The notes under the pieces were generated by a model. That model did not search any database and was not told the origin of the DNA. It saw only the letters and a list, made by a program, of their open reading frames with translations. A DNA stretch of 64,000 bases from Sceloporus undulatus. Lineage: Eukaryota; Chordata; Lepidosauria; Squamata; Phrynosomatidae. Below are positions 45,317-57,425 of this stretch, one piece after another (within the stretch, counting starts at the first letter, position 1; every line of letters starts with the position of its first letter). Location of the stretch: NCBI RefSeq assembly GCF_019175285.1, contig NC_056523.1:126977538-127041537 (forward strand), written 5' to 3'. A program made the translations under genes and the position numbers.

Positions 45317-45540
45317 TTGTTGTTGTGTACTTTCAAATCATTTCTGGCTTATGTTGACCCTATGACATCATTATGGGGTCTTCTTGGCAAGATTTGTTCA
45401 GAAGAGGTTTTGCTATTGTCTTCCCCTGGGGCTGAGACCATGTGCCTTGCCCAGTGGGATTCAAGGGCAAGCTAGGAATTGAATCCTGATCTCTAGAGTT
45501 GTAGTCCAACACTCGAACCACTGTGCCACTCTGGATCCTG
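45317..45540 (-). mobile_element. Sauria SINE (tRNA-derived), antisense
   Basis: On the minus strand the head is at the high end: CCAGAGTGGCACAGTGGTTC, then GAGTGTTGGACTACAACTCT and a B-box-like GATTCAATTCC. The tail is at the low end (TTGTTGTTGTGTACTTTCAA on the + strand), with the family phrase GGTTTTGCTATTGTCTTCCC between. It meets the 5S SINE tail to tail. Confidence 0.85.
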
Positions 45541-47347
45541 AAGGAACACAGACACACATACGCAAAAGGAAGTGAAAAGTAATTTAAAGTGCAATTAAAT
45601 CAATTCTGATTTACCTTGGAGAAGGTGAAGACAGGCTTGGAGATGGAGAAAACCCAACACCCTTTCCTCAAGCTTGTGTGTCAATGTGAAGTGCACCAGG
45701 TTTGCTGAAAGAGACTGTCCCATGCCCCCCTGAGCTAGCTCAGTGGATGTGCCAGAAGAGTGCTGTGATACACTTTGCATGTACAAATTGTGGGGGCAGT
45801 TCATCTTCAATTTGTCCTACAGAATTATATAGCCAAAAGTTTTAGTATGTGGCCAATGATAAGGATGTACCCTGGTGCTTCTGTATGACCTTGATCATAT
45901 AGAAGTTTATTCTCCTTCACAAAGATTTCTTCGGAGGCATGGGAGGTCAGAAATCAATAGGCAGTTAAAGGTGGTGGTGGACGGAGAAGGATTACAGTGA
46001 TGATGGGGGAGGGTTGTCCTTTAATGGAGAAGCAGCAGGAGGATTAAACCATGTGTGGGGCAATTTAGGGCTCTTCAGATGATGCTGGACTGCAACCTTA
46101 GTCAGCTGTAGCCAGTGGAGCTACTAGCAAGGGAGAATGAGAGTGTCAATTCAGCAACATAAGGGAGGGGCCACAAAGTTATGGACCATCTGGACTACAT
46201 ACAATTTGCTTGTCTGTGCAGGAAACATAGTTATGGTAGGTTGTGCTCCTGAAACCTGTGAGAGGTTGGTGTTCAGAACCTTCATTCCTGGAGTTCCATA
46301 GGAGTTTATCACATGGGGGAAAATGGAAGTTTAAAAGGGTAAGAACCTGTGATTATCCAACATATTAGGCGCAATTGCGTGATTGGTTTTCACATGACGT
46401 TGTGCGTGAACTGCTAAGAATCTGACCAGAAAGAGACATGAACCAGCAATTAGTCATTTTCAGGAAAATATAGTGAATTCACTTCTGTTTCATTCATGGC
46501 ATCACTCTTTTTGTGCAGTTGCTCTAGTGTGAAAGCTATTTGTGGTTTATTCACAAGATTCTCAGAGTTTTTGTACATGTTACCAGATTTCCCATGGTTG
46601 TTTGGGGTGAGTTTACTTCTGGGGCTGCTTTGTCGTGCCTGGTTGCCGAGAGGAAAGCAGCCTTTTATGCTTAAAAAAACCTTTCCTATCTTTTGGGTAA
46701 TGTTTTGTTCTGTTTAACAATCTCTGGGTGATTTTGTTTGCTGCCATGTGTACTCTGGTGACTTCTGGTGACTCAACTAATTCTTCTGTGCACACATGCA
46801 AAAACGCAATTCCCAAACCATTGGATTTACATGTATCTCTGTGAAAACCAATGCACATTCTACCCTCTTTCTCGCTTTAGTAATGAGCCTCTAATGCATC
46901 ATTGTGTTCTCTGTGTGAAAATCATTCACACATTTGCGTGCTTTTGCAAGATGTGGTTGTTTTAATCATTATTGGTATGGAGGTACATATGAACCAGTGT
47001 GATAAACTCTCTAATAACATTTTATAACACACAACGAAAGGAAGAGCACTGGCCAGATGTCAATTCAAAATACTTAGGGCTTGTTGGGGTGGTGAACACT
47101 GTGAACTCAGAGCTGTTTGCTTTACAGCTCACCATCTCATACTAGGTTGTGTTTCTATTACAACAACAACAACAACAAAAAAGAGCAAATGACTGATTCC
47201 AATCTTTGTCCTCTATCTGTAGAGGACAACCCACTGTGAATTTACTGTCCCTCTGCTTCTATTCTTCATAGGTTCTTTTTGCTTAAGTATTCAGTGATAC
47301 TAATACCATGTCTTCTGGCTGTGTTTGCACCTTCCTTGCCATTCCAG
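45541..47347. other. DNAH17 intron, nothing recognised
   Basis: 1.8 kb before exon 10. Only a (CAA)n stretch near 47160-47178. Open frames have no recognisable content. Confidence 0.5.
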
Positions 47348-47608
47348 GTAGATGATCTGAAGGGGAAATTGGCAGCTCAGGAGGTAGACCTGAAGCAGAA
47401 GAATGAAGCTGCCGATAAGCTGATCCAAGTGGTGGGCATAGAGACAGAAAAAGTCAGTAAGGAAAAGGCCATAGCTGATGATGAAGAACAGAAGGTGGCC
47501 CAGATCACACAGGTGGTCCAGCAGAAGCAAAGAGACTGTGAAGAAGACCTGGCAAAAGCTGAACCAGCCCTTGCTGCTGCCCAGGATGCTCTCAATACTC
47601 TGAATAAG
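47348..47608 (+). CDS. DNAH17: DNAH17 exon 10 of window (stalk helix CC1)
   Basis: 261 nt, 87 codons, phase 0. CCATTCCAG ends at 47347 and the donor GTAGAG begins at 47609. The peptide opens [20 protein letters not shown] and ends [16 protein letters not shown], rich in Glu, Lys, Gln and Ala with heptad spacing. This is the outgoing coiled-coil helix of the stalk, which carries the microtubule-binding tip and passes sliding-register signals between tip and ring. [20 protein letters not shown] is nearly invariant in beta-class chains. The exon is flanked by introns of 12.0 and 8.8 kb, the first holding a 3.2-kb antisense L2, the second an L2 end with a candidate solo LTR. Confidence 0.95.
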
Positions 47609-47907
47609 GTAGAGACCAAATATCATGAGGTGCATAGAGAATAGCCAGCTTAAGGACGCATATTATGCATGTGTAGTGATCTGGGGGGTGATCCTTGGAG
47701 CAACCAGCCCTGTGCGTGGCTCCTACTCCCAGGGCGTTCCCTTCACACTTTCCCTTCTAGGATCTCCTAGGTCTCCATTCCCACTCTCTGCGGAGCTGAA
47801 TGAGACCCCTGGAGGTCCTATAATCTGCGCTGCCACCACCCCGTGAATTATCCAAACAGAACTACGTTTCCCTCACAGCACACACGGGGACTTACCAGAG
47901 GGATATA

Positions 47908-47909
<2 letters not shown>

Positions 47910-47938
<29 letters not shown>

Positions 47939-48567
47939 CTTTATTTATAAAGCGCTGTAAGTTTACACAGCGCTGTACATAAATGTTTTAGTCAGACGGT
48001 TCCCTGCCCTCAGGCTTACAATCTAAGAAGACACGACACAAAAGGAGAGGGGAGTGGTGGTGGGGAATAGGATCAGGTCCAGCAGATCTTCTCCACCTCC
48101 GAGGCCTGGACCAAGGCAGATGGACTGGAGGAAGGGCTTGGCTTCTTGATGGATAGTTAGAAGGAGGCTTCCTGGGTCAGAGAGGGGCTCACCTCTGGGA
48201 ATGCTTCTCTAAACAATATAGTCTTTAATTCAGTTTTGAAACTGGGTAGAGAAGTGATGAGGTGTGCATGTGGGGGAAGAAGGTTCCAGGAGTAAGGGGC
48301 AGCAAGCGAGAAGGGACGAATTCGGGAGGGGGCAGTGGTAGTCCTACACTGTGACAGGAGACCCTGACTACCAGAGCGGAGGGTGCGAGTAGGAATGTAA
48401 GGAGAAAGAAGGTCAGATAAGTAAGGAGGGGTCAAACCATGGAGGGCTTTGAAAGTCAGTAACAAAAGCTTGTACCGGATGCGGAAGGGGAAGGGGAGCC
48501 AATGAAGGGAGGATAAAAGAGGAGAAACATGGTCAAAGCGGCGAGCGGATGTGACAATACGGGCAGC
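47910..48567 (-). mobile_element. L2 LINE 3' end, antisense, third family
   Basis: The tail (ATT)n is at 47910-47936, then a 3' UTR with TTATAAAGCGCTGTAAG. The minus strand reads LLTFKALHGLTPPYLSDLLS, IRPFSLAAPYSWNLLPPHAH and FKTELKTILFREAFPEVSPS, a typical L2 C-terminus. The coding match stops at the candidate LTR at 48568. Confidence 0.85.
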
Positions 48568-49219
48568 TGAATATATATATTCGTTTCCTTGCTAACTTAA
48601 GCAACCAGTAACTGGGCCAAGGCATCTGTATAGGAGCAGAGAGAGAGAGAGAGAGACAGCAGATACTTTTAAAAGAAAGATGTTTATTTTTAAAGAAAAA
48701 GAATAGAATAGGAGATATCACGAATGCAAAGCCTCCTTGCCTTGCAGGTGCAGAAAAGCATAGTTACAAAGAGTTCATTTCAGGCAAGCTATTAGGTAAA
48801 CATAACAAAACCTACATGCACTAGCTAACACATTTCCTAGCTACTCACACAGTGATGGGATTTACAGTTTGTGTTGAGTTTCTGGATGCAGGGAGGGCTT
48901 CTTGCCAACTCCACCTTCATTCCCGAGCCTGTTCCTCACAGAATCACAGAGAACAAAGAAAACATCTGGTTTCCCCCAAGAGGAGGGAGGGAGAGACAAA
49001 GGACCGCATGGTCACAAAGGGTTTTTAAAGGCTACTCAAGGAATGTTCTTGAATCTCCCGGTCCTACTCTCTGATTGGTCAGTTAGACCTTACATCAGCT
49101 ATGATGTCACAGCTCATTAGCATGTGATGTCAGCCCTCATTAGCATGTACCTCCCCCCAGATTAACCCTTTGTGGTTCAGGAGAAGTCCTCAAGTGACTG
49201 GAGGACCCCAGTCATTACA
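48568..49219 (-). mobile_element. Candidate solo LTR (fossil), antisense
   Basis: 652-bp stretch bounded by TG...CA ends. On the minus strand it starts TGTAATGACTGGGG and has a CCAATCAG box, a TTTAAAAA TATA-like box about 190 bp in, and AATAAA about 350 bp further on. That is the layout of a retroviral-type LTR. It abuts an L2 end, suggesting insertion into it. No clean target duplication is seen and the family is not named, so this is a candidate only. Confidence 0.4.
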
Positions 49220-49394
49220 GCATGTTTATCTAAACAAACCCTGTTGAGCAGAACTGGGACTTTAAAGCCTGCACATTTCATTTGACCCATGACTGCATTG
49301 TTTTGTAAAAAAAATAAAATAAAATCAATAAAATTGGCATCATATTGTCATGAATTTAATAACAATAACCCATACTAGCTTAAGAAAAACCTAT

Positions 49395-50629
49395 ATAGGT
49401 TGACTACCCCTTATCCAAAATGTTTGGGACCAGTGTTTGGATTTCAGATTTTTCTTTAAAAAAACAAAACTTTATTCAGCAAAATTTTGCTCATAATTTT
49501 TAATATATTATAGTTTTCTACATTATATTACATAGTAAATTCCATTATCTTTTCCCCTCTGTTCCATATATTTATCCCGTACTTGAATTGGATTTTGCTC
49601 CTTCTCTTCATATCTTCTTCTTCTTTTCTTCCTTCTTCTTCTCCCATAACCTTTTCCAGTTTAATCAGCTTAAATCATATCTACTTTATATTCTCTCTAA
49701 TTCCCTTTTTTTCTTTACCTCCACTTTCTCTCTCTCTTTTTCCCTTGTTCCTTCCCTCTATCATTTCCCTTCTACCATATTTCCTTATTAAACCTTCTTC
49801 TCTTCTCTTTCCTTAGCTTTCTTGTTTAGACACAAGTTTTCCTCTTCATCTCTTGTAGCATTCACCTGTAATCCTTTTATCCCTTTTCCTCTTTGCTATT
49901 GTTCTCTCTGTATCCTCCCCTAGCATCCCTTTTTCCATTCTGACCAACTATCCTCTTTATTCCCTCTTTTACTTCCTCTTAACCTCACACTTTCTTTATA
50001 CCTTCTCTGACATACTTTGTCTTGCCCCTCCTTTCTTTCACCTTACCTTTTCTCTTTTTCCTTCTTGCACCTCCTTTCCCATATATATCCTTTTTTTGCT
50101 TTATTCTACAACATTTCTTCCTATCTCTTTATTTCAGATATGTCCCTTTTGCCATAGCAATATATTAAAAATAAGTTAAAATAAATTTGTAAAATAAAAA
50201 TGTCTTTCAATCTTTCTTGTTTCCCCAGCTTGACTTCCAACCTTAGATATCAGGTGTTTTAGCTAATTTTCTCTCATCTCTCCTTAGCTGATTATTTTCT
50301 GTTACACTACCTTCTAATCGGAACAATTTCATTACTCTGAGTTCCCTCTTTTTCCAGTTTTATAAGTTTTTTTCTCTCTTTCCTTCTGTTTATTTTTGGA
50401 TTTTGGAATACATATGTATATTTAATGTGATATCTTGGAGATGGGACCCAAATCTAAAAACAAAATTCATTTTTTTAAATTTTTAAATATTTTGTGCATG
50501 AAACAAAGTTTATGTATACTGATCTATCAGAAAGCAAATGTGTCACTATCTCACCCACCTATGCAGACAATTCTGGATTTTGGAGTATTTCAAATTTTAG
50601 ATTTCTGGATGAGGGATACTTAACCTATA
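49395..50629. mobile_element. Ancient Tigger-like MITE split by a 0.9-kb insert
   Basis: The left part 49395-49461 (TATAGGTTGACTACCCCTTA, GACCAGTGTTTGGATTTCAG) and right part about 50390-50629 (GATATCTTGGAGATGGGACC, TGAAACAAAGTTTATG, GAGGGATACTTAACC) belong to one MITE of the 29261 type. The pyrimidine-rich block between them is an insertion. Confidence 0.7.
49462..50389. repeat. Pyrimidine-rich insert, unclassified
   Basis: About 930 bp, strongly C/T-rich on the + strand (TTCTTCTTCTTTTCTTCC, CTCTCTCTCTTTTTCCCTTG). It begins after a T/A-rich stretch with AACTTTATTCAGC. No protein match seen. ATTTTT occurs at both edges. Possibly the antisense of a purine-rich LINE segment. Confidence 0.55.
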
Positions 50630-50884
50630 GTAAGTTTCTTTTTTACTCTTCTGAATATCTTGTTCTGTGCTCACAGGCTTGTATTTTCAAGTAATACCAT
50701 AACTGCACACAACCTTTTTTATTTTAGGAACTGATATTATTTGCATAATTATTCCAGAGCAAACTAGTACCAAAAAATTTGGTGCAGCCATCTGGGAAAG
50801 GATTTCATAGAAAATCACTTGGTGTGTGTGTGCCTGTAGTCATGGGCTCATTTAAATTAGTCAGTGTATTTGAGCAGTTCTACT

Positions 50885-51185
50885 GATACAGTGGACTGTC
50901 AAAAAGCAAATAAATGGGTCCCAGAACAAATCAATAGAAGTCAAAATAACTAAACTGAGGCTGTTGTACTTTGGACATATTGTGAGATGACATGACTCAT
51001 TGGAAAAGAAAATAATGCTCAGGGAAGTAGAAGGCAGTAAGAAAAAAGGAAGGCCCCATATTACAGGTGGATTGATGCATTTAAGGAAGCCATGGTCTTG
51101 AGTTTGCAAGACCTGAGCAGTACTTTTAATAATCAGGACTTGTGGAGGACTGTGATTCATCATAAGTTCAGACAGACTTGACATC
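50885..51185 (+). mobile_element. BovB/RTE LINE fragment, sense
   Basis: GTGGACTGTCAAAAAGCAAA, then CTGTTGTACTTTGGACATAT, ATTGGAAAAGAAAATAATGC and GGTGGATTGATGCATTTAAG, a decayed BovB C-terminal region matching 26130-26420. Confidence 0.78.
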
Positions 51186-51189
51186 ATAT

Positions 51190-54100
51190 AACAAAGATGA
51201 ATTTGAACTCAGAGTTGGGATCAGAAGTGGTAGAGTCACCGTAACTGGACTGGGGAGCAGCCTAATGCTGTATCACTACATGTTTTATACACAATGCATT
51301 TAATGACATGCACACAGAAAGTATTGTTCATTGCCTTGCATTATAGCTAAGTAAAATGAAGAAAATGACTAAAATCCAAGCATCTAAAACCAAACAGAAG
51401 CAGGTAGCAGTTTTCCCATTTGGTTCTGTTTTTAAGAAAGCCATGGTAATTCTGTGCTAGGATCTGTGTGCCTGGGAAGAAAATACTAATGAAACAGGAA
51501 AATGTTTGGATCCTATCAATTTGGGTTTCATGCTGAAACTGTAAAACATCTCATTAAGGCAAGATTAATGGGAAGCTTGAAGCATCCCTGGAGACAAGGG
51601 AAGCAGCATTTACATTGTGCCAGAAACCACATCCTCCTCCTCACCTGCGTCAGAGGATTTAGCCCAACCATTGACATGAATAATCGGCTCTATTTGTGTG
51701 ACTATTAATAAGAAGTTACAGCCAGTAATGCAGATGTATTTACATTGTATTTTCATATAAGGAGTGGCAGGCGAAACAATAAGCAGAGCTATTTAGCAGA
51801 AATGGGAAATATAGATTGTCAGGAAAGGCTGGGTGGGGGTGGAGGAAAATTGGTGGATGTCAAAATTGATTCCTTTGTCTGTACATTGCAGTTGTGTTGT
51901 TCTCTGATCAATTTTAGTCATAAATAGCTCAATTAGAAAAAAGGCCACCCATGTGGAATATTTGCTCATTAATGCTCTGGTGCTCAAGAGTATGAGTCTG
52001 ATGAGGAAGTTTTTTTAAAAAATTATTTGCCCCATGTGGCTTTCAAAATGACTCTGCTCAGAGATGGAGAATATTACTGTAGAGCCCTCTGCTCTTTGGC
52101 CATCATTCCACTTTGATAGAAATAGGTGCCCTCCCCAAGCTTCACAGAATATATTTTCTTGCCTGAAAATTAATGGCTGAGATTGCTACAAAATTCTTAA
52201 AACAAATGAAACTTTTTTGGTGGATGATTCTAATTTGTTTTGTTTTCAAGATTGATGGCCTTGGAAGCTTATAAGGAGGGATGGCTATAGTCTGTTATCT
52301 GTGCCTAGAATTTGGTAACCAAAGGCCTTTTGCCTCTGTACACAGAGATTCCATGTAGTTTTCATATTTAAAAGGTATATGTAGGCCTTTCCTCTAAGAA
52401 TTTGACTACTTTCTTAAGCCATCTAAATGATTGATGCCCTAGGCCTGGGCTGAGTTGATGCTCTTGAGACCACCAGTTTCAGTTCTTCTCCGATAAAATG
52501 GGGATAATAAGTGTGTTACTACTTCAGACAATTGTTCATAATCAATATGAAGGCTGAGTGAAGTACTTTGTAGCTACATGCTTTAGCATTCCTCCAGTGC
52601 TTTGTTGTGCTCTGATCTCAGTGCATGTTGAAGAAAGGAAGAGATTCATTTGTTCCCTGACTGTGACAACAGAGGCTTGGTTTCACAAAGCTACTTGAAG
52701 CAAATTCAAAGAGTGTCTCATGATCTAGAAACCATATTTCAGATTTTGAGCACAAGAAAGAGCTGGATGTCTTTCTAGTCCAGATCCCTGTTCCCCACAG
52801 AAACCAACTACATTCCTATGGGAGTCCATGAGCAGGATATGAAGGCTGTCTCTTGTTGTTTACCAGTGCTCAAAAGCCATGTTGATGTTCCCTACGAACA
52901 TGGAGGTAGCAAAGACTTGGCTTTACTAGTAGCCACTTATACCCTTACTTCTCATGAGTTTCTCCATCCACCCTTCCTTTAAAGTCATCTAAGCTAGGTG
53001 AGTCAGTTGCTGAGTGGCCAACTTTGCTGATGGATATGAGTTTGCAATTGGGGTATCTTTTCCCAAGACAGAGCCCCCTATAAACTAATTTATCTAATAT
53101 TCATGGACAGAGGCTACTTCATTGTCACTCCACCTTCTGCTGCTTCTTTTCAAGAAAAAAAACTTTGATTGATAAATCACAGTAATACCTACCTTTTCTC
53201 CCACAGTTGGTTTGGTACTGCAGTGCTTAACTAATCATTCGGGATGACCATAGCTTAGGAAGGTTGTGGGTTTCTTTTTCTTTTTTGAACAGCAGTATCT
53301 GGAATTTCCCAGCCAGCATAATCACTAGGAGATTGTGGGAGTTATACCAGGAGAGAGAAAATTGTAGCTTGCAGAAGGTCAAGAAGTGGCCTCTCCTCCA
53401 CAAAGCTCCACACCTTTTAAAGTGAGAGAGGGTGTGGACCTCTGTGTTATCTCTAGTCAGCCCAGTTGTGAAGGCAAGAGAAGCAGGGATGTGTGGAACT
53501 TGTTCCCTGGCCTTTTCCAGTTTTTCAGCTGGAAAAACTCTGTTCACAACTTCAGCCATGGGATCTGGCCATGACATCATCCCCTGATATAATCTGATCT
53601 ACTGCGTGTGTTTGGGGGGTGGGGTTTAGTAAATTTAGATCGTTCCTATGTACCGTCTGCAAATTGCAGCCATCCTGACCATTGTTTGAAATGCTAATTC
53701 CCTATACGTCAGGTGGATTAGCTGCCATTTGAAAATATTTAGAGGAGTGCTTATAGGCTTCCACAATTAAAGATGCTCTGTACAGTAAAAACAATTAAAA
53801 ATGCTTGGGAAGTTGGTGGATGATTTATGATGGTATTGGTCTTAGCCAATCAATACCGTGTAGAGCAGGCTTCAGCCTGGTTTCCCTCCAGCTGGTTTCT
53901 CTTCCCTCTTGGAAACAACCTTGCTCTGAAAATGCACTTTCACAGTAGCCCCACCACTTACATTGTGCATGTCTTTTCACACCTAGAGAACAACATGGAG
54001 ATTGTCATAATCCACATCTGGCTTTAATGGGTGATACACTCGATGAGTCTGCACCTGACTCCCACCACAGTAACTCAGAGTTGCCCCAAGGATTTCCTCA

Positions 54101-54806
54101 GAAATTGGCTATTTACGTGTTTTATGCTATACACATGTTCCTGCATGCCCTGCTGCTTAGATCTGGAGTGACTTTACCCTATAGATTTTGTCATCTTTTG
54201 ATTTGATTATGTAAATGGGATAAAGGTACCATGACACCATTAGGGCAGGAGTCCCCAGTGTGGAATACAGCTTGCTCTGACAGGGATTTCATATTTGCAA
54301 GATACCAGCATGAGAGGGTAGTTTTCTGGTGTAGCAGACTGGTGTAGCAGAATTCTCCCCCCTTCCATTGGATTGCAAAATTCTCTGTGCTCTTGAGGTT
54401 ACCAGATTATTACAATGTGTTATCAGTGGCATGATCCAAAGGTAAAACTCTTCCATTTGGAATTGGCCTCTGCATGACAAACAAATCTGATATAGACCAT
54501 TTCCAGCTCAATGTTGTTTGGTTTTGTTTTAGCTTGAAGGAAATGAATGGGCCCTACTAATGAGAGCTAGTTGATCTGAAAGAGCACTCCTTTCATCGTG
54601 CCATTTAATTAACAGATTAATGTGAAAATAAAGGAAATATTTTCTCCACAAAAAGAAAACTGACTTTTTGTCTTAGACTGCTGTCAGAGGTTGCTGACAA
54701 AGAGGATATGGGTACTTGTATGCATGCACAAATACACATATACTTTCTTGTGTATTCACTATGTCAGAAGAATTATTCTATTAAAAGAATAAAAAACACC
54801 TGACAG
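51190..54806. other. DNAH17 intron, almost repeat-free to the eye
   Basis: 3.6 kb with only a weak scrap of the ccctccagatg repeat near 53280-53340 (CCAGCCAGCATAATCACTAG). No coding or RNA feature recognised. Confidence 0.45.
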
Positions 54807-54808
54807 TA

Positions 54809-55180
54809 CAGTGGTCCCTCCACATTTGCTGAGGTTAGGGGTAAAGGACCCCCGTAAATGTCGAAAAACCTTTAAAAAAAACCCCAAAACACTATTCTTT
54901 TTACCTGAGAGAATACCTCTCTAGGAATCTCCATGTCCTCCAGTGCAACTCTGTGGTCAACATTTGCCAAAAGCTGATTATAAAATCATGCCAGAGGACC
55001 TACAAATGCCTAGAGAAGTGTTTTCTCTCGAAACTTCTAGGTTCTCCAACACAACTCTATGGTCAGCTTCTGTCAGAGTTACGCTGGAGGACCTAGAGAT
55101 TCTTAGAGAGAGTATATTAATCAAAAGCTCAAATAATCAAATCCTCAGAAGTCAACGCCGCAAATGTGCAGGGCACACTG
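54809..55180. mobile_element. Tigger-like MITE, 372 bp, TA duplication
   Basis: Starts CAGTGGTCCCTCCACATTTG and ends GTGCAGGGCACACTG, flanked by TA on both sides (54807-54808 and 55181-55182). GGAGGACCTAGAGATTC and its inverse are repeated inside, from a partial inner palindrome. Confidence 0.82.
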
Positions 55181-55182
55181 TA

Positions 55183-56368
55183 TATTTTTGTAGGCCAAGC
55201 TAGACAATATGCTTATAATTTTTGCAGAGGTGCTCCCTCAAGTAGTCAAAGATGTAGCATGTGATTTTCCTCTTTTGCATATCTTGCATTTAGCATGCTT
55301 TGTGTTGTGACATTGGTAGGTACACATGGGCTTCATTTACAATTCTGATTGATGAGGTTAGTATCTCTGAGAAAATCCCACTATAGGAAGAAAGATAGAT
55401 AACTTGTATGGCTTCCCCTTAACGTCTAGTTTGACTCTCAGAGAAAGGGATATATAAACAGAAGGCAAGATTAATTTAAGTACATTTAAATCATGTGTAT
55501 TTTGATGAAAAAGGTTTAACTTTATCTGGGTCATGCTCAGACAGTAAAGATCTACAGTGTGTCCAGGATTTCAGCATCCCATCAAACAAACAAGCTAGCA
55601 AGCAAGCAAACAGCAACATGAGGGTAAAATCAAATGATGTAATGTTTCATGATGGTTACATTCACACAGGAAGACGTAATATGCAGCAGCTGACCACACT
55701 ATGTAGCTGATTGGAGCTTCTGCTGTGGAGTGATTGTGGGTAAAGGAATGATTTTAGTGAGGGCACAGTAAGGCCAACATCACAGTGTGCCTTGTTACTG
55801 ACTACTGGCTCCCTGTGTGGTTAGAGCAACCAAACAAAGAGATTCTGAGAAGCCACCATGTGAAACTGAGGCCACCATGTGAAACTTGAACCCATTGTAA
55901 ATTAAACTGGATAAAGATTTGTAAAGCAGTCATCTTTAGGAGAATTCTCAAATAAGAGTCACATTTGAAAGTTCTTCTGCAGTTCAACAGGCATTTATTG
56001 TTGATTTTGGAGCATGCTGATCTTTGTTTTCCATCCCTCATTGTGGTTTGTTCTTTCATACTGGGTAAATTTGTAATCTAATTGTGTAGTTTTAATGACC
56101 TGCAAGTTGATTGAAATGCTGAAGGAACATGACCGGCTCTCAACTCATAAGCCAGTGGAGGGCCTTGTGCCACTAGAGGGATTCATTGCTTTATGCTGGA
56201 TGAGTCATAATATTTAAAATTCAGAGTGCTGCTCCTGGCTTCAAAGCTTCTTTCTCAGATTGATAGCTCTGGAGCCTGACTCCATTACCAGCAAAGTAAA
56301 AAAGAAAACCCATTCATTTTCATCTAACAACCTTGTCTCTCTCTCACTCCCCCAACCCCCATTTTCAG
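55183..56368. other. DNAH17 intron, nothing recognised
   Basis: 1.2 kb before exon 11, without identifiable elements. Confidence 0.5.
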
Positions 56369-56794
56369 AACAATCTAACAGAACTGAAGTCATTTGGATC
56401 GCCGCCTTCTGCTGTCAGCAATGTCACAGCTGCTGTGATGGTACTCATGGCTCCGGGTGGGAAAGTGCCCAAGGATCGGAGCTGGAAAGCAGCCAAAGTG
56501 GCCATGGCCAAGGTGGATGGTTTCCTGGATTCCTTGATCAACTTCAACAAGGAGAACATCCATGAAAATTGCCTCCGAGCCCTGCAGCCCTACCTTCAAG
56601 ATCCACAATTCAATCCTGAGCTGGTGACCTCCAAGTCCTACGCGGCTGCTGGTCTCTGCTCCTGGGTCATCAACATTGTGCGCTTCCATGAAGTGTACTG
56701 TGATGTGGAGCCCAAGCGGCAGGCTCTTAGCAAAGCTAATGCTGAGCTTGCTGCCGCCCAGGAAAAGTTAGCTAGCATCAAGGCCAAAATTGCA
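56369..56794 (+). CDS. DNAH17: DNAH17 exon 11 of window (microtubule-binding domain)
   Basis: 426 nt, 142 codons, phase 0, the largest exon here. CATTTTCAG ends at 56368 and the donor GTAAGT begins at 56795. It opens [20 protein letters not shown] (end of stalk helix CC1). The globular microtubule-binding domain follows, with [40 protein letters not shown] and [20 protein letters not shown], and then the return helix CC2 from [31 protein letters not shown] and PYLQDP are the strongest pointers to DNAH17 over DNAH9. The intron reads open for about 82 codons past the donor, which is probably chance. Later exons (rest of CC2, AAA5, AAA6) lie beyond the window. Confidence 0.95.
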
Positions 56795-57204
56795 GTAAGT
56801 CCAAGAGCACAACGCATCCTGCAAAACAGGTGTAAATGTCAATTACTATTGTGGCTTAGTTCTATGGGGACAGTACAGGATACTGTAGCAGGTCAGATTG
56901 TATTATCTACTTTGACTGGTGAGTCTCTCATGTCATTTTGGTCAGTGGCAGACTGCATGTCCGGATTGCACAACACCCCAGTTTCAATTCTTGATACTTA
57001 CAGTGAAAGGATTGGTAACTTTGCAGCATGCTGTTCATGAATATTTGATACACTAATTTGGGAAGTTTTCTAAAGAATTTGACATGTTAAAACAATGTAA
57101 AAAGTCAAAACTGTTTAAAATTTTTAATGTATATATTTTAGACGAAATCAAAGACTAATAAAAATCCCTGTTTTAACTTGGTTCTGCAATAAAGCCAGTG
57201 TTGG

Positions 57205-57425
57205 TTACAGTCGGCCCCTAAGGCAAGGCTGTTCTACAAATGGAGTGCCACAGCAGAGAAGGTTTTCTTCTCCCATGCTGTATTATTTCCACTGGTGGAA
57301 GGGGAGCCAGGCAGATCAGACAGGCAGATACAGGGAGAAATATTGATGTACGTGTCAGGGTCCCAAGCTGTTTAGGGCTTTGAATATCATTGCCACTACC
57401 TTGAATTCAAACCTGGAAGCATATT
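57205..57425 (-). mobile_element. L2-like LINE 3' fragment, antisense
   Basis: The + strand holds AGCTGTTTAGGGCTTTGAAT and CACTACCTTGAATTCAAACC, the antisense of the L2 phrase around FKALHGL. Strongly decayed. Confidence 0.6.

Noticed and set aside
49583-49816. 77-codon Phe/Leu/Ser-rich frame resembling a membrane protein
   Set aside because: Low-complexity translation of a pyrimidine-rich tract.
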